Shown here one piece after another: positions 25,588-38,135 of a stretch of DNA of 64,000 bases; positions within the stretch are counted from its first letter, which is position 1; every line of letters begins with the position of its first letter. The DNA lies in contig LUCM01008319.1 in the NCBI GenBank assembly GCA_008360955.1, positions 823,514 to 887,513 of the forward strand, given 5' to 3'. The translations under genes and the position numbers were made by a program. A model generated the notes under the pieces. That model ran no database searches and had not been told where the DNA came from. It saw only the letters and a program-made list of their open reading frames with translations. This DNA is from Fasciolopsis buskii. Its lineage: Eukaryota > Platyhelminthes > Trematoda > Plagiorchiida > Fasciolidae.

Positions 25588-25706
25588 CAATGGCCTAAAC
25601 GCTCAACTAACAGTAGTTCGTTTCAGATCAGTGTCCCAGTTCGAGTGCGATGGACATCAAATGTTGAAGATTCCTAAAAGGGATAAGACAACTGTACAAT
25701 GATTCC
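25588..25706 (+). mobile_element. Hammerhead-SINE, copy A (decayed)
   Basis: The tRNA-like head has an A box ATGGCCTAAAC (25590-25600) and a B box AGTTCGAGTGC (25638-25648). The body (25653-25706) aligns without large gaps to the 50.74-kb copy: GATGGACATC, GATTCCTAAAAGGGATAAGA, CAACTGTACAATG. In ribozyme terms the core CTGATGA has become TTGAAGA (25664-25670), stem II is TTCC/GGAT around TAAAAG, and the GAAAC strand reads AAGAC, so cleavage is not expected. The end resembles the other copies (GATTCC). A source RNA made by polymerase III from the internal boxes is the family model. Confidence 0.75.
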
Positions 25707-26969
25707 ATGATACTTACTGATAATTTGGATTCTGACATTATATACTGAATCACTCGGAAATTCACATCAAATCGCCCTTTACTGCAAATGTATTCATCTT
25801 AGAATCTTCTTAGGAACCAAGTTTGTTCGATGGTTTGGCTCAATAGTCAGAAATCCATTGGTTCAGTAGAGGTTCATGAAGTCAAATCCCGGATATTTAT
25901 TGTGAAAATCAAATTCTCGATCCAGATTTCACCGGCTTAGCTGTGTAGAAGGAACGGGAGTTATGCTTATCTTTTTGGTCAGAAGGTTTTAAGGAAATAC
26001 CATTTCTAATGTCATCTCTGATGACAGCATTGTCTTATTTATCAGGTCTACCCAGTCAAAGAATGGCAACTGGTTTCGTCTCAGCTATAGTCTAGCAGAA
26101 TTGAATCCTCAAAACTGAGGAATATGTAACTCATCGCCTCGTTGACGCAGGAAAGGAAGCTAATGATCACAACACCAAACCATGCATACGTATCAGAGAA
26201 AAAATTTTAATATCCCTTTCAACTTCGCCTTTAAAATGGGATGTTTTGGGCATGGGACTCTTAGTTTTGGCAACGCAACTTATCCGAACATCAGGAATCT
26301 TGGTAGTTTAGTTGTCGAGAACGCTTTATCTGTATACCTTAGAAGCCAAAATCCATTTGATTGCTGCCAGTACTTTAAGACCCTTCCTCAAACTTCAGTG
26401 TAGCTACCTACAACTTCCATCGAAAACCTAAGACCTACTAATCATCAAGGTGGCTGCAGGGGTTACACTGATTCCTGCTTCGGGACTTTAGTCACCTTCA
26501 ACCATTATTGGCAAATCGCTCCGCTGCCTTTTTCTGAGTGGTATTCAAGGCTGATCATACTTACCTAAAACTAGGGTAATCTCTGCACTCGATCGTCCTT
26601 ATCAAGGTTTCACAAGCGTCCGGATAAACGCAGATGTCCAAAGTTGGCATCCGTTTTGGGCGGTAATTTTGCTGTAACTATTTTTAATTAGACGATCAAA
26701 ATGTTTCTCAACAAACATGCAGCGTTAATGATGCACTCAGGTTTACAAGGATATACTAACGGGGAAACGTACAACTATGGATTAGAAATGGAGAAACTTT
26801 GAATGATGCTGGACTATTGAATCAAACAGTGGCGTCTGTGATAACAGTTAACGCCCAAGGTGATAGACCTTTGAAGTCAACAAAATAGAGGCGAAATTTT
26901 TTTCGTTTTTCTAAGTCAGTATTTGCAATACGAAGGACTTCATTTCATGTTTATTTCATTTTTTGACAG
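25707..26969. other. Stretch without a recognisable gene
   Basis: No supported gene or repeat was seen. Confidence 0.5.
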
Positions 26970-27129
26970 TGCCACTGCTTGTCACTTCCCGGGAAAGAGA
27001 GTCGCGTTCGGTATTCATGTCGAACAGTATATGTCCAATATAGTCTGCGTTTAGGCACATCGACTGGTAACGATCGTTCAAGTCCATCGGATCACTGTTT
27101 GGAGAGAACTCCTACGGTTTTTCCACTTG
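26970..27129 (+). CDS. Candidate internal exon, unrecognised protein
   Basis: Both boundaries are good splice signals. The acceptor is a T-rich tract ending TTTTTTGACAG at 26969, immediately after an in-frame TGA. The donor is CTTG/GTAAGG with GT at 27130-27131. The enclosed frame is open (53 codons, phase 0 to phase 1) and continues open to TAA at 27264-27266 if the donor is not used. The translation is polar and basic, with CHCLSLPGKESRVRYSC near the start and SPSDHCLERTPTVFPLG at the end. No domain is recognised. No partner exon could be assigned with matching phase. Confidence 0.28.
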
Positions 27130-28025
27130 GTAAGGATAAAGGAGGTTTAACTCAACCTGAATTGTGGATTACGTCTAAAGGGGAAACCCATTTTCCCGTC
27201 GATTGGCCATCTATTTCTATTAATTTGTCAACAAAAATAACTAACAAAATTCTTGGTTTTGGATAAGATGGGCATAATTTTGTGCTGCAAGTACAAAAAT
27301 AGGCGTGAAGTGAAGTCTTATTATATGCCAACCCCAAGCACCGCAACGAGGCCTCAACTCTGGTTTATTTAAGTAGAATATAGTGCATAAAAATAACTTA
27401 AAATCGTTTCTTCGTGAAATCGCTTAGAAGGTGAAAATGACTGGTTCGAATCAGTCTTGGACGGAAGCGTTTAATTCGATTTGGAATGAAGCCGAAAACG
27501 GTAGATCCTTGCACACTTTTGTTTCATTCACCAGAATTTATCCTACTGAGGGATAATTTCCTATTGAATCTGTCTAACCTTGGGCTGATTCGGTTTTCGA
27601 CAAAAGTAACTGATAGGGGAAACTATTCTGAAGATAACAAGTAGGCGAGGACCTTTATCAAATAGGCGATCACCACAGAAATGGGGAAATGGATTAAATT
27701 GCATCAGGTACATCACACTAATGCTTCATCTAAATCGTTTCTCATATTAGACCGCCAGTGAGCAAGATTACCGATTATAATTAACCTTTAAAATACTTAA
27801 CAGATAAACAGTGACAAAGTTATTATTTACGAAAGTATATTGGGAAAAGACCGATATATGTTTTACGCATCCGGGGATAAATCCTCAAGATCAGATTAAA
27901 CAAAACAAAGAGAATCAAATTTGGTTACTCCGGGAAAAGAAGGAGTGAAGAACTTTTGCTGAGATGACCAACAAATTTTTTAACCAATTGTCATGCTGTG
28001 TTAAGACCCAGGTTGTTATTGGAAC
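27130..28025. other. Stretch without a recognisable gene
   Basis: A lone B-box-like GGTTCGAATCAGT near 27442 has no A box at the right distance. Nothing else was seen. Confidence 0.5.
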
Positions 28026-28145
28026 CCATGGAAGCAATATACAGTTGTTTCATTCTTGTTAGGACTCAGCAACAGTGGACCTACATCAGGCTGAAACTGG
28101 TATGCGAACCGCTGTAGGACGACTGATGTAGCGCCCGAGCCGTTT
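28026..28145 (-). mobile_element. Hammerhead-SINE, copy B (decayed)
   Basis: Read on the - strand, a degraded A box (ACGGCTCGGGCG, 28143-28132) is followed by a B box GGTTCGCATAC (28110-28100). The body then matches the 50.74-kb copy: GTCCACTGTTGCTGAGTCC, TAACAAGAATGAAACAACTG and TATATTGCTTC, ending about 28031. In this copy the GAAAC strand of the hammerhead is intact (28051-28047), but the CTGATGA strand reads TTGCTGA and stem II is weakened (GTCC against GAAT). This is complementary to copy C, where the other core strand survives. Confidence 0.75.
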
Positions 28146-31100
28146 TTCCATGGTTTTCATTGGCAAGTTAAATGTTAACGCTGCATGACGAATCATTCTG
28201 CATTTTATGCCAAATCCCTTACTTCTGAATTATTGCCGAGCTCTGAACCTCGTTACGGTAAAGTATAATGTCCTTGGCTTCTACACAGAAGATCGTCCTC
28301 ACCATGGAATCGTTCGTCCCGTGCATAATGGTCCATGTCCCGCAAAATCCATTCTCGGATACGGACACCAGCATTAGTCCTACTTGAGTCCATTTTGGTG
28401 ACGGTTGATTTTTTCGGAAAACGGAGGAACTTATTGCCTGATATTTTCTCAGGTCGACTACCTAATTGTCGGAAGCTTTTGGTTAAGAAGCCGCTTGGAA
28501 ATGAGGAAATCTTGGACCGAGCAAACTAACCAGCAATAATTCTTTGTATCACTACCCTCAGTAGTGTCTCTCAGATTTAACTACATAAGATTCCTAGTGT
28601 ACATCTTCAAGTAATTACCCAAGGATTAATTCCTTATTTATCCAAAACACTTTTGTAATTGCCAGCATAATTGTGGACCTTCATTTCACTCAGTCATTTT
28701 TATGTATTCCACAGAGCATTAGTATATTTTTGGGGAGTTCTTTTTTATTTTCAAAGGTGTTACTTAGCGATGACGAAAAACAAAGTTAGCTTTGTTTACT
28801 CTTACCTGATTTCGAATTCTGCCACGAGATTCAGATACAGTACGTTTAGTTTGGAAACGAAGGCATTTTTTAACCGGATCGATTATTCCCGAGTGCTGTG
28901 TAAAGCGAATCCTCGGCAAACCAGAAGACCTACAGCACTAGTCAAAGATTAGCAACATGACTCGGTATCGTGGAACATCAAAGAAATACTTTAATCATAA
29001 TTAGTCAGGCCAGATGATAGGGCGGGAGAAAGCATCTTGATTTTCATTATAAAATGACAGAAGGGGTTCTGAGTGGAATCCGTAAACTGAGAGTTGATGG
29101 AAACTTCAATCTAGCGTTAGTAAGCTCATCGGGACTACCATAAGTTACGAGTGTCCATCTGAGATCGATGAGCCATCTGTAGAGTTCATGTGTACTATCA
29201 GGACGTGACTTCGTCGACTGACATTGCGGCTTCTTGCAGGTTTTTCGGTTACTCCAAATAAAGTTTTTCAAGAGGATGTTGAATATGTATTCTTTTGAAG
29301 AAAAGGATTTCACTGTCACAAAACTTCTGTTATTGAAGAGTAATTTGTAAAATACGTCCGATCGCAACAAATTCTAGTCCTGATGTGAATCAGATATAGG
29401 CCTTGGTGGATAGTCGGCAAAGAGAAATAGAGTCTTGGTGGTTTTGAAAACTTGTGTAGAAACGGGAACAATGGTACGGATGCGAAGAGTTCAAGCCTCT
29501 AGCGTCAAATTTCACTCCTCAGGGGTCAAAATTTAGGTCACCAATGACCAAATGGATACGAGTTCAGATTTTAAGGCTAAAGGCAGACCGGTAAATGCGT
29601 AAGAACACCACCAACTGTGCATTCGGACTGATGGTGACATCTTGACTGGTAGTGACGCGTTTGCAATCTAGGAGCCAAGCCCAGCGATTAGAAAGTCATG
29701 AAACCCAACAAGCTGAATTGCGAGCATCAGAAATTTTCAGACTTACTAAGACCGTTTTTTTCGTTGACTACCTGCCAAAGCCTAAATTTGGTTCATATCA
29801 GGAGTGAAATATTTCAATCAAATTTACTTAGCAAAACAATATGGAACAACAGATCGCTGTTTGTGTTAATCATATTTTCCTGAAACTCATAGGCAAATTT
29901 CTCTTTCTATTTTGTCAACATTGATGATAAAAAGCAAAACGGTAGCCTCTTCTGGCACCCATGACTTTCTATATTACCATCCTTTTTACAAATCACACAG
30001 ATTACCGACCCTTCCGACGTCAGCGGTTGATAATCTCCTTGTCTTTCCGGTTGCAAAATTAAACTTTGAAGTTATTTACGACTTGGGAACATTTCCTAAC
30101 AGTCGATAATACTGTGTTCAATTACCTAATGGGTAAGTTTCAGGTTTTACCTTGGAACCGGTTTCTCGAAACAACTAGCAAAAGCGACAGCTATCCTAAA
30201 TACCGAATTCATCCCACGGATCACAAAATTAATCAAACAGCTTCAGCGTCTCGAAAAAAATCGCAACCTTTTCCAGTTTCCTGTCACAAAGTGATCGAGG
30301 CCTAGTGGATGTGAAGAAGCTTGACTGTAATTTAGCACACCATGATTTGACTTGCCGTGTGACGATCTGAGGTTGATCGGTAAGCTTTTCAAACCCCGAG
30401 AAATTAGCATGCATATGCTGCAGACCGGACGGAAGTAAATCGCAGCCGCGTCGAAAGTAGAGAAGACAGTAGAATACCCTGATTTTCGCTCCGCACATGA
30501 TACTGTATTTGCTAAATGGAAAAATACAGAGAGGTAGGCAGGACTCGCATTTTTCCTCCAGAGCAAACCAACATTTGCATTGGGAACTGTGACCAAAATA
30601 TTGACCAAATCAGTTTCAACCGCGTGCAGCTCACTATTATAAATTGAGTGTACTTGATGGGAATTGGGGCGAATTGAATAACGTTGTCTGTTACCCATTG
30701 GGCACGTTGATAATCGATCAGACTGCGAGATGCTTTGACATCTGGACGATGAAATCCCCGGTAATCAGACCAAAAGAATGATAACTAGAAATGTATTACA
30801 ATACAATATCTGCGACATTTAAAACCGGAAATTTGATAGACTTGGATAAGCGTATAAACTCACTTTGGTTTCACCTAATCGTCGACAACAGGGCTACCGT
30901 AACACGTGTGCTAATTTTAGCTGGATGTCATTCTTCTGGCATGTAGTGATTATTTTGTAGGAAAATTTAAATTGTCAGGTACCAGTTTGAGATAAACGGT
31001 ATTTTTGTTTCAAGTTTCTTTGTTTCGATACTCGAATTCTGATTTTGTGTAGACAGAATTCTTGTTATCTGGCTGTACTATTCGATGGACTGGTAGAACA

Positions 31101-32126
31101 GTAAAATGAGGCAATAAACGCGTCTTAGTAGCGTGCTTTGCTGGATGATACGTCGATCACGTTTTGATGTTCATCTTCAATCCACTTGGTTAGTGTCAAT
31201 TGAGTCTCATGGGTATCAGAAAACTGCGGTAACTTTTTAGGGATTATATGGTAGACCTTAGTTTGTGGATGATGATGAGAAGCCAATGCAGTCAGAATTC
31301 GGAATTATTCATATACCAGTCAGAATGATAGACTAGAGACAAATGACTCAACCGAATCAAACCGTAGATTGCGTTTTAGTCAGACGTTTTTGTCTACTTT
31401 GTAATACCGCAGAAATAGTTGGTCGGACTTTGTGCATCCATCGAACCATAGAACCGGATGTATCAAATTGGCCATATGGCCACAAAGAAAATCAAGCAAC
31501 CCCTTGTCCGCATCAAGTTTGTCGACCAATTTCGTAAATTCTGGTAATTACGGGACATCGAAATTCTACAGCGTTTCGAAGTACAAATCAACAATGTTCT
31601 CACCAATCGAATATTTGCACCTGCTGCACGAAGTAAATTGGAAATTGTGTAAAATGCCAATCCGTTATGGTAAATCTGCTTCAGTTGGACCAATCATTTC
31701 CGACAGCTCTTGTTGTACTCCGTTTCAAAGAATCTCTGTGAAATAAGTGCTGCTGTTTTATGTGGTTTAGTAATAACCATCAGCATTCGGTCACACCACG
31801 CCGAGACAAGTAACCGAACGGAAACCTTGATTTGTGTGAACCTGCGGGAATGAAACACCCATCCGCTACTGAATTTGCAAGAGCGCAGACATTGCTTGGC
31901 AATGATAATCCTTCACGGTGAAATTTTCAGGACTTTTAAAGAAAAAAATTGGAATTCTTTAAACGTAGAGGTACATAGTTTTTGAGCTCTGCGTGAAACG
32001 CGAACTAGATCAAAATGAATGATATTCAGTTAAAATAAGAATGTCAACGGCAGTTAAATAACCGAAGTAGAGTGACGATAATATGCCGAGAGTCGATCGT
32101 GCTTCTCATTCATACTCTCATGCACA
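28146..32126. other. Stretch without a recognisable gene
   Basis: Candidate frames include a + frame ending at 28952 that follows a T-rich acceptor-like tract (CTTTTTTATTTTCAAAG ends near 28757), a - frame at 29370-29047 and a long - frame at 30698-30243 (151 codons). None has a recognisable domain or a consistent exon partner. No named repeats were seen. Confidence 0.4.
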
Positions 32127-32336
32127 ATGGCAGCAGTAAAACGGTCGCCGTTCTTACTTTCGGATTTGATGATCCAGGGTTCACATCTCCCAATTACTGG
32201 TAGTTTAGCCAACTGGAAGCCCGAAGTTCGCGGACTATTTTCCCTGAAGTTGTCGAATCAGCAGCGATATCACACTCGTGTACCATTCGTTACCGTTACT
32301 GTGTCAGTAATGGAATTTTATTTTCATTATCCATAG
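32127..32336 (+). CDS. Unrecognised ATG-started open frame, possible first exon or small gene
   Basis: The ATG at 32127 has a good initiation context (CACAATGGC: A at -3, G at +4). The frame runs 69 codons to TAG at 32334-32336. The N-terminus reads MAAVKRSPFLLSDLMIQ; SPFLLSDLM is loosely like the TPFSVSDIL-type (eh1-related) motif found near the start of some NK-class homeodomain proteins, but no homeodomain follows. A donor-like CTG/GTAGTT occurs about 70 bp into the frame. Without an upstream promoter element or a second exon this is weak. Confidence 0.22.
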   Translation: MAAVKRSPFLLSDLMIQGSHLPITGSLANWKPEVRGLFSLKLSNQQRYHTRVPFVTVTVSVMEFYFHYP

Positions 32337-33406
32337 CCCCGGTTTGCGATCAACACTTCTTCGGCGATATCACATCTGCTACGTCAGTCGATAGTATAAG
32401 AAAGTTGATGAACAAGGTTAAACTAAATCAGGCCAGCACAAGAATCGACCAGTAAATGTTGATTTTTGAACACCGATATGAACAATTAGATTCTGATTAA
32501 TGAGGAAACTATTTTATCTGCCTCTTTCTTGTTTTTTTTTCGCTAGATTTAGTGAGAACCACAAACGGAGGTCAGGAGATGGAATCGACTGAAGTTTGCA
32601 GCCAAAATTACAGCAGAATTCTTTCGCACTTCTTGACGTATAAAATATCTACCACTAGCTGGTTTTCAAACACGGAATTCGGTTTTGGAACCCGTTTAGC
32701 CTATATCTTGTGTTTACTATGTTATACATAAATGTGCGTCATGTTCAAAGCCTGTAAATGAAACTATATTCACGTCAAATTGTGAGGCCGTTTTCATCTT
32801 TCTTCTCTCTGCAGTTTTTTCTGTACTCCCAAATATTTCGACAAAACCATGTTTTTTTCAAGAAACTAGTGTATTGGCAAAACTTTAGATCACATTTCAC
32901 AAATTTTGACCTGTATTTTGGTCACATAAATGTCAACGAGAATCGAGATTCACGCATTAACCGTGCATATTTCTCTGACATTTCCCCAGAACGCTGACAG
33001 TACCCTATCTGTCTAACGACTATGTTGAAGTCATTTTGAGAAAAATAAACTCTCGAAGCTATTTCTTTATAAATTTTAAAAATTCTTCTGGGCTGCTTTG
33101 GGCCAGTTCGGGGATATTTGCCCCAAAACATGCTTGCACATTTTCAGTGCGTTTTAATCTCACCGGTTTATCCGACTGAGTATTGAAACTGTTCCTTCCT
33201 GTCTCGTTCGTTCATTTTGTCCAGGCAATGATTTTATACCAGCAGGGTTTTTATGACAACTACACATTTGTTGGAATGGTTTTGCATTTAAATTCCATTC
33301 AGAGTGATTTCCCCGTCTTGTAGAACTAGTATGCTTGACTGATAATGGAAAAACACAAAAAACTTCAATGTATCATCTTATGACGAGGCTTGTTACCAAT
33401 CCTAAG
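32337..33406. other. Stretch without a recognisable gene
   Basis: No supported feature was seen. A 17-bp sequence at 33101-33117 recurs at 48494-48510. Confidence 0.5.
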
Positions 33407-33513
33407 CTGTGACCATTTATCATGTCATGAAGCCGGAACGTGAGCCCGGCCTAAGACATGGCTGTCTGTCCAGTTTTCATATTGTGGAATATTGCGTTGA
33501 ATATCAACGTAAG
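33407..33513 (+). CDS. Candidate internal exon, unrecognised protein
   Basis: The donor is strong: CGTAAG/GTAAGT with GT at 33514-33515. Upstream, CCAATCCTAAG ends at 33406 and could serve as an acceptor, though its pyrimidine tract is poor. The frame between is open for 35 codons (phase 2 in, phase 0 out); it contains VMKPEREPGLRHGC and ends VEYCVEYQRK. The frame also reads on through the donor to a TGA-adjacent stop near 33592. No domain is recognised and no partner exon is assigned. Confidence 0.22.
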
Positions 33514-36289
33514 GTAAGTCTTAAGTGTCCAGTTGAGGCAACTATACGAGGTTACGTGGTTTCCATTGATAAACAAAGTGGTGATACTGAATAAACGGTG
33601 GTCTGAAAACCGCTAGGCACCTATTGTCAGGTCACTTACCACAGCTGGGAAAAAGGAGAGTTAGTTTCGTTGCTTTTGTGTTCGGACCGGGTTCTGTTAC
33701 TGCAACCAGCTTTTGGTATGAAGCATCAGTCAGCTGATTTATAACTATTGGAATGCATACTATATAGCATAATCTAAACAATTGCCCAGTCAACCGTAGT
33801 TCTAAGGTTAGTTCAACTGCACCTGCGTTCACTCTGTCTCACTCTTCTAGAGACATCGTTACCGGATCCCCACAGTCATTAAGCACATACTTAGTACTTT
33901 TACAATTATAAGAGACAATAACCGGATGCATTGTCAAAAGAATCGTTATTTGAGAGAACTCCAAATCTTTCGAAAATTTCGGCTTTCGCAGTTCTCTAAT
34001 TGCAGGATTTGTTTTGTGGTGACATGATTAGCCGGAATTTATATCGAATGGAAAATTCACTTACGCAATGTGACTTCAAGGATATTACTTTTGATCTGCC
34101 ATGGACAGCTCTCGAACGCGAATTACGTAGATGGGCATCCAATGTTACTTGAGCCTTTATTCCAACGACACCGCAATAAGCCTAGTTTTAGTTGGTTTAT
34201 TAATCGTATCGATCACTTTTTACATATCCTCGGATTTCATAAGGCACCGAGGAGTTTTCGAATCTTAAAACATCGTTGCCAACGGATGTTTCTGGGTTGG
34301 GGATAAAACTGACCATCGCATTAGCCCCTACCTTCTTTTTGGCATAAAACCCCTGTTCGACACAGTTTTATTTTTCATTTCGCCGCCACGATTTCGCTTC
34401 AGTCATATCTGACCGATCAAAAGACTTCTACCTGAGTTTCGAACAACTGTTCTGAAAAAAACACGTGGATGTTTCTTCTTCATCCACTCAGAGGAGTAGT
34501 TAATGATCAAAGTATAGACCAACTGGAAGCTTCTGTTGCTAATGGAAATAAACAGGACGGATATTTTTAATCAAAACAATTCGAAACCGCTAGGCTATTC
34601 TGATTGAAATCTAGTGAGCGACTGAACTTCAATAGCAAATAATCGTTGGACTTCTACACTCAGAGAACGATATAATTAATGTAATTCTGTGATAGTCAAT
34701 TCATTAGTTGGCAGTTCAAATGAATGGTCAGTCGAGACGGATTGCACCGTTAAGTGAACTGGTGGGAACCATTTCATGCAATTTTTTTGGGAATGGATGC
34801 AGTTAGCAGATTTCCATTTCGGCCTAAATGGAGACTGCTTGTTGGAACGTTCATAGGAGAATCCAAAGTGCCGTTCATCATTAGAATTTTGCTGACCGAT
34901 CAAAGTTCACGTGTAAATACAGCTTACAGGGCGGTCTCGTACGTGATGTCTTGGATGACACATCAAAAGTGAGTGAAAATGTCCGATTTGTTTGTATTTT
35001 GATGTGTTGTTCGTCTGCATCCCCTAATTGCATGTTACGGGTCGTGACAACGCACATCGATTTTGGTATTTCCGTTGAGTGGATGGTCTAGTGGCCAGCA
35101 AAACGGTTCCATATCTGTGCGATCAGTCGACACGTCTGGAGTGTGTTCGCGCAATCGTATGCGTGATTGCCTTGCCTACGCACTGTACATCACACTCGCC
35201 GGCTGGAATGACACAAGTAATGCTTAAATGGTCTACACGATATTTTCAACTCAACAGAGTGGGTGGATTGTTTGTGATGTTTTGTTTTTGCAACAAACTT
35301 ACCCAACAGGTATTAAAAAGATTATATGAATGATTCGTCTGGTATTCGTTCCGTGAAATTATGAAGGAGTTTCCCCAAATAATTTGAACAATGTCAACAC
35401 GTTTTCTTTTGACAAGAATGTTCTGTGTGATAGGCTGGATTCGTTGTCTAGAGAAAGAAAGAAGTTGTCCAATGGCACATGCCTTAGATTATTCATGAAC
35501 ACCTCTGTCAAATCAGATGAACCCTTCGTGCCTGTTTGTGTCCGTTTAGCAATTTGGCTTTTTACAAGAAATCAGTAAAATTCTTCATCGTAACGTGATT
35601 CTATTTCGAGGATAGAATGAGAAGAAAAAGAAACGACAGACGAATGTGGCTAGTTGATATTTAAGGGAAGTTATTGATGTGAAGATTGGTTTGAGCAGTA
35701 CCTCTTATGTATCAGATTTAAAATACCTGTGCATTCACACAGCTGAAACTTATGAAGATTTTATTTATTCCTGATGGCCGCGAGTCCTCTGTAGTTTCGC
35801 GAAAATGTAAGTAAACTCATCAGTTTTTCTATGGTTGCTGTCACAGAAAAATTCTGCCACATTCTTTCGAAGTTCACATTTACCGAACACCATCACACTG
35901 TCGTCCTATTGTGCATTTCTCTACTGTACTCACGCATAGCATTTGGTTTCTTGTTTGGTGGGTGAGACATTTACTGACGTGTGTCGTAGTACGTGCCAAC
36001 TGACAAAATTTCTTGGTCAGTGCACAATTTCCAAGCTTGGACTCGATGAAATCCATGAAATTAGAATGTTCGCCTGCGCTGTAACTGGGCTTTCAATGCC
36101 TCATTATGAACGGAGCTGGGTGTCACAGGCTCCGAAACGGTTATCTGTGATAAGCTTCTCTTGAAATTCTCCCAAATAACAGTGCCTGTCGGATAAATTG
36201 AGGAGGACGGCCCATCCACTGGCTTATCATGGCGAAGATTCAAACACCAAAAGGCTAGGGCGAAAGCCAACTCCCGACACCTTCTATCG
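33514..36289. other. Stretch without a recognisable gene
   Basis: Open frames at 34070-34306 (+), 34903-34676 (-) and 35079-35333 (+) have no domain support. TGGTCTAGTGG at 35084-35094 resembles an A box, with only a poor B box 40 bp on. Confidence 0.4.
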
Positions 36290-36520
36290 GGTTAACTGGT
36301 TCCTGGTATTCAACAGAAAGGACACGGATTAACCCCAATCCAAAACAATCTGTGGGATGAACTGGGACTGTGATCTGTAAAAAGGCTGCATGACCGACCT
36401 AAAATCACAGAAACGAAAGAACCAGCGTGCGCTAAAATCCACTAAACATATCGCCCAGTAACAACACTTACACAACAAACCAGTATGGCGGTCAACAAGT
36501 AACACATAAATACTAGCTGC
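36290..36520. repeat. Dispersed repeat family B, copy
   Basis: From about 36361 to 36510 the sequence follows the 54.04-kb copy in order: ACTGTGAT, GATCTG, AAAGGCTGCATGAC, GAAAGAACCAGCG, AACACTTACACAAC, and CCAGTATGGCGGTC against CCCATATAGTGGTC. The match is patchy (many substitutions, small indels), so the copies are old. The part from 36290 to 36360 (GGTTAACTGGTTCCTGGTAT) may also correspond to sequence at 53886. The element type is unknown. Confidence 0.6.
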
Positions 36521-36897
36521 CTGCCAAGCGTGCGACATTTTGCTCACCGGCATCTCGCGTGTACGGATGTACCGGTCAACCAGGATGTATTAACTGAGCA
36601 ATCAATCACCGGCCTTCTGTGGGTTACGTGACCATCAAATCGTCCTGGTGCCTTGTAAACTGGATCGTTTGGTTAAAGACTCGAGATAGGATCCCCTAAG
36701 TCAATTTTTTTTTTCGGTTTAGGAAACTGCGTAGTACCACGCCTACGGAAGAATCGTGGATTCTAATCTGTGGCTGATAATGTGCAGATGAAGACTGGGT
36801 GGACTGTGTGGTGATTTCAGTCCGTTAACCTATGAGGTTGCCTCGTTCCGGCTTTTTGTTTCCTTCTTTCGCCTTGATTCCAATAGCGCATGATGTG
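36521..36897. other. Stretch without a recognisable gene
   Basis: Only a short T-run (36706-36715) is notable. Confidence 0.5.
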
Positions 36898-36935
36898 TAC
36901 ACAAATTTGTGTAATGCATTACACAAATTTGTATA
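36898..36935. repeat. 32-bp perfect palindrome
   Basis: ACAAATTTGTGTAATG at 36901-36916 is followed immediately by its exact reverse complement to 36932, without a spacer; two more bases pair beyond one mismatch on each side. A third, imperfect half-unit (TATAATGTAATTTG) follows. It may be an element terminus or a local inverted duplication. Confidence 0.9.
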
Positions 36936-38040
36936 ATGTAATTTGATCGCAATCCTATTTTAACTAGTCACTAATTGGTTGATGACTCAGTGCATTGCAG
37001 AATATACTATATATGTACAAAATTAAAAACAATACACGATACTAAGGGCTGCAAACAGGCCACTGCGATCTTTCTCATGAGCGATTAGGAATACAACGAA
37101 TTTATGTCTAAAATTTGTCAATCATTTCTAATGATTTCATTCTCCTGGTAGCAAAAGGCAACGTCTGGAGTTTACCCAAACAGTCTTCTAGAGCACTTAC
37201 CAAGAACTGCATATAAAACTTAACAGGTTAGTGTTACAGTATTTGGGTTCAGAGCCTTCCCTTACTTAAACACTTACATCAGCCCAAATCAAGTGAGTTC
37301 AGTCAGGAATTTTCTGTTTCCGAAATGATTAAATTGCTTTTGTTGGATAACTGCTCATAAAAACTACGTTGCATTAACATGGTCCCCATGATGGAGAATT
37401 GAACAAGTACCGATGCATAAACTCAGCAGTCGTTATAATGAAATAAACGCAGGCTTTAACGTGATTCATTTCCAATACCTCCTTTGAAATTCAAAAAAAG
37501 AACAATGTTCTATTCGGCTGTAATCTCACTTAGACCATTGTGAAGGGAATTTCTATCTACTTGACCGTCTTTTTTGATTGCAGTACAGCTGGTTAGACAG
37601 GATGAATAGTCCAGTGATTGTACCAAAAAAGTGAAACTGTTGAGGGTTTGCCTTGAGGCACTGTTTTGCTAGTCGTCCATGGTTCATGACACCTTATCGG
37701 TGAGATAAATGGATCACGCCATCACGTAAGTTCCTGAACAAAATCTTTGTCTGCCTAAATAGTGCTTTCATTGATTTGCTCTTTACACCAACTGAAAAGT
37801 GACTCGTTATCGCTTGCAAGTGGTAAAAAGGTCAAAGACGTCGTCATGTCATTTTGGAAGCACTTCGAACATGAATTCCTCCAGCTTATGTCTTGTTTAT
37901 TTTTTTCTTCCATACGTTTTGGTACGTTTCCCCAATCAATACGTAAAGGTTAATTGATCTCGGTAACGGGATATTTGATGCACCAATTAGATAGTACCTC
38001 GTGAAGTACAGAAGCCGAACACATCTGTGAATATGATTGC
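36936..38040. other. Stretch without a recognisable gene
   Basis: No supported feature was seen. Confidence 0.5.
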
Positions 38041-38135
38041 AGTGCCAAGTGTACACTCGCTTTATTCTTGTTAAGTGTTATAGGCAGAGCACGCACTTCG
38101 CACTCCCTAGCTTGGACCAGAATGCAAATCGAAAG
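38041..38135 (-). mobile_element. Hammerhead-SINE, copy E (heavily decayed)
   Basis: The + strand text GTGTACACTCGCTTTATTC, then TTGTTAAGTGTTATAGGCAG and AGCACGCACTTCGC aligns to the minus-strand copy at 50.74 kb (TGTACAGCTGTTTTATCC, TTGTTAGGAATCATCAGCAG). The hammerhead core strand is gone and the B-box region (GATTTGCATTCT on the - strand) is poor. It is a likely but not certain fifth member. Confidence 0.4.

Noticed and set aside
35084..35134. A-box-like TGGTCTAGTGG with a weak B box
   Set aside because: The B box matches at too few positions and no tRNA arms pair; it may be an old SINE but cannot be supported.
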